Assembly: GCA_964371075.1 (NCBI GenBank) | Contig: CAYJKN010000001.1 | Location: 496,001 to 560,000 of the forward strand | DNA length: 64,000 bases | Source: UTCHB3 sp964371075 | Lineage (GTDB): Bacteria; Bacteroidota; Ignavibacteria; Ignavibacteriales; Ignavibacteriaceae | Reading direction: 5' to 3' | Made by a program: the position numbers and the translations under genes | The notes under the pieces: generated by a model | Database searches by the model: none | The model's input: the letters and a program-made list of their open reading frames with translations, nothing else | What the model was told of the DNA's origin: nothing | Shown here: positions 62,875 through 64,000 of the stretch, one piece after another | Layout of the letters: each line of letters starts with the position of its first letter | Position numbering within the stretch: position 1 is the stretch's first letter

Positions 62875-63797
62875 AGTGCACCTTCAATCTTAAAGTTGAT
62901 ATCATCGAGTATTTTCCGTAAGACATCATAATCATTATCTGTAGTGGGTATTAACTGTTTTACATTATAAATTCTGTGGAGAGCTTCCTGACCGGAGGGG
63001 GTGGCGACAAATTTTAACAGTGCCTCAACAATTTTGGTTTTCATCTCCTCAGGGAGTTCTCTTCTAAAAATCACGGGGTCGTTGGGGATTGGGTCGGTAA
63101 GCGCTATAATTTTAATTTTTTCAAATACATCAGGATATTGTGTTACAACCCTTTCACGGGCATCTCTCAACTGACCTGTTTCATCCTTTGGAGAAAAATA
63201 TGTTGCACCGGCATCAACCTGTTTTTGATAAACCATTGAAACTACGATGTCATGTTTTTTTGCAAAGATTGAGTCTGAAGGAACGATACCGTTTTTTTTG
63301 AGAAGTGCTGCAGGGAGGATATAACCTGAAGTTGAGGAGGGATCTACATAGGCAATTTTTTTGCTCATCAGGTCAGTGATTGTGTCGATCCCCGAATCAT
63401 TCCTGACGATTATCTGCCCCCTGTAGTAGGCTTCGCCATTGTCCCTGACAATCCTTAACAAAGCCTGGGTCCCATACTTTTTGTTTGCCATCAAGTATGA
63501 AAATGTATTGATCACTGCAATATCGGCTTTGCTGCTGCCAAAACTTTCAACAACGGTTACATAATCAGCAGGGATGGCAGTTGTAAAATAATAACCTGTC
63601 TCTTTCTCAAGAAACTCAAGCAGTTCACCTGCCGTTGTGGTTATCTGTTTTGCATCAACCGATGGAGTGAAAAAAAACTTGATAGGATTCTTTTTTGAAC
63701 CCAATTCATTACTGTATTTCCCCGATTCCCGGTAAGAAGTTGCAGTAATAAACACTATCAAAGGAAGTAGATATAAGAAGTATTTTAGGAATTTCAT
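62871..63797 (-). CDS. phnD: Phosphonate/phosphite-type ABC transporter substrate-binding protein PhnD
   Basis: A 308-residue exported binding protein with an N-terminal hydrophobic signal (FLKYFLYLLPLIVFITAT). KFFFTPSVDAKQITT, ADIAVINTFSYL, YVDPSSTSGYILPAALL and the later QVDAGATYFSPKD are PhnD/PtxB motifs around the oxyanion site. There is no lipobox Cys, so it may stay membrane-tethered by its signal helix or be released to the periplasm. It is the first gene of the whole phosphate unit, which extends to phoU. Confidence 0.92.
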   Translation of the reverse strand: MKFLKYFLYLLPLIVFITATSYRESGKYSNELGSKKNPIKFFFTPSVDAKQITTTAGELLEFLEKETGYYFTTAIPADYVTVVESFGSSKADIAVINTFSYLMANKKYGTQALLRIVRDNGEAYYRGQIIVRNDSGIDTITDLMSKKIAYVDPSSTSGYILPAALLKKNGIVPSDSIFAKKHDIVVSMVYQKQVDAGATYFSPKDETGQLRDARERVVTQYPDVFEKIKIIALTDPIPNDPVIFRRELPEEMKTKIVEALLKFVATPSGQEALHRIYNVKQLIPTTDNDYDVLRKILDDINFKIEGAL

Positions 63798-63878
63798 ATT
63801 TCATCAAAAAAAAAAGAATACAATCATGAAATATGCCTTACCCCACACTTCTGACAAAACCAAAATCTAATTTTCTAA

Positions 63879-63917
63879 TGTTAAGAAATTGTTAACAAAT
63901 TGTTATTGTAGTGTTAT
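63879..63917 (-). promoter_or_regulatory. Tandem Pho-box-like array upstream of phnD
   Basis: Four hexamers at exact 11-bp steps; on the plus strand TGTTAA at 63879 and 63890 and TGTTAT at 63901 and 63912 (minus strand: TTAACA twice and ATAACA twice). TTAACA-N5 repeats match the PhoP box of Bacillus, and an 11-bp period is also that of the PhoB box. The array ends 82 bases before the phnD ATG. TTAGATTTTG-like sequence downstream may be the -7 element. Confidence 0.65.
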
Positions 63918-63960
63918 TACTACAGGATTCAACACCTCTGCAGGAACCTACACAAAAAAT

Positions 63961-63997
63961 ATTACTGCATTACTGAATTATTGGATTACTGCATTAC
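63961..63997. repeat. Short direct repeat at the right edge
   Basis: ATTACTGCATTAC occurs at 63961-63973 and again at 63985-63997, a 24-bp period. It may continue past the end of the window. Confidence 0.5.
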
Positions 63998-64000
63998 CTG

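Overview
The window is an AT-rich bacterial chromosome segment, most likely from the Ignavibacteria / Bacteroidota-Chlorobi group. Three things point there. Several secreted proteins end in type IX secretion (T9SS) sorting domains with the NPFNPST motif. There is an alternative complex III (Act) respiratory operon. Several genes have promoters of the Bacteroidota form TTG-N19/20-TAnnTTTG. The lineage is inferred from gene content and not proven. I saw no insertion sequence, prophage or CRISPR array.

Region by region. (1) 1-7134, minus strand: alternative complex III in the order actA, a 69-codon small gene, actB, actC, a fused actD-actE, and actF, which runs off the left edge. (2) 7447-16480, minus strand: a tightly packed row of LOG-family hydrolase, PAS histidine kinase, two bacterial microcompartment (BMC) shell genes, a YbbR-like protein, thymidylate kinase, an S41 protease, a zinc-ribbon membrane protein, and glcD/glcF glycolate or lactate oxidase subunits. 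(3) 16.6-22.6 kb: a small secreted protein, a second histidine kinase, a decayed surface-protein pseudogene, tRNA-Ala(GGC), an MFS transporter and an M28 peptidase. (4) 22.9-31.6 kb, plus strand: two large paralogous T9SS-exported surface proteins in tandem, each followed by nearly the same terminator. (5) 31.8-36.8 kb, minus strand: glmS, a cyclic-2,3-diphosphoglycerate-synthetase-like GTP/ATPase, carbamate kinase and ornithine carbamoyltransferase.

(6) 37-45 kb, minus strand: an initiating sugar transferase, a Wzi-like outer-membrane barrel and a 1915-residue C25 (gingipain/PorU2-like) peptidase. (7) 45.2-49.2 kb, minus strand: nadA, phenylalanine hydroxylase, a Bcp peroxiredoxin, 6-pyruvoyltetrahydropterin synthase, GTP cyclohydrolase I and a short-chain reductase. 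Together these look like a tetrahydrobiopterin plus phenylalanine-hydroxylation operon. (8) 49.5-56.7 kb: a T9SS-exported deacetylase-like protein, a TauE/SafE exporter, aroB, aroK, a small barrel, a PpiD/SurA-type foldase and a TetR regulator. (9) 56.7-63.8 kb, minus strand: one eight-gene operon phnDCE-pstSCAB-phoU, preceded by four hexamers at exact 11-bp spacing that look like a Pho box.

The best candidates for something little described are the pair of BMC shell genes with no cargo enzymes nearby (one with a Rho-N/SAP-like tail), the pterin/phenylalanine operon, the carbamoyl-phosphate cluster with a cDPGS homologue, and the Pho-box-led double phosphate/phosphonate operon.
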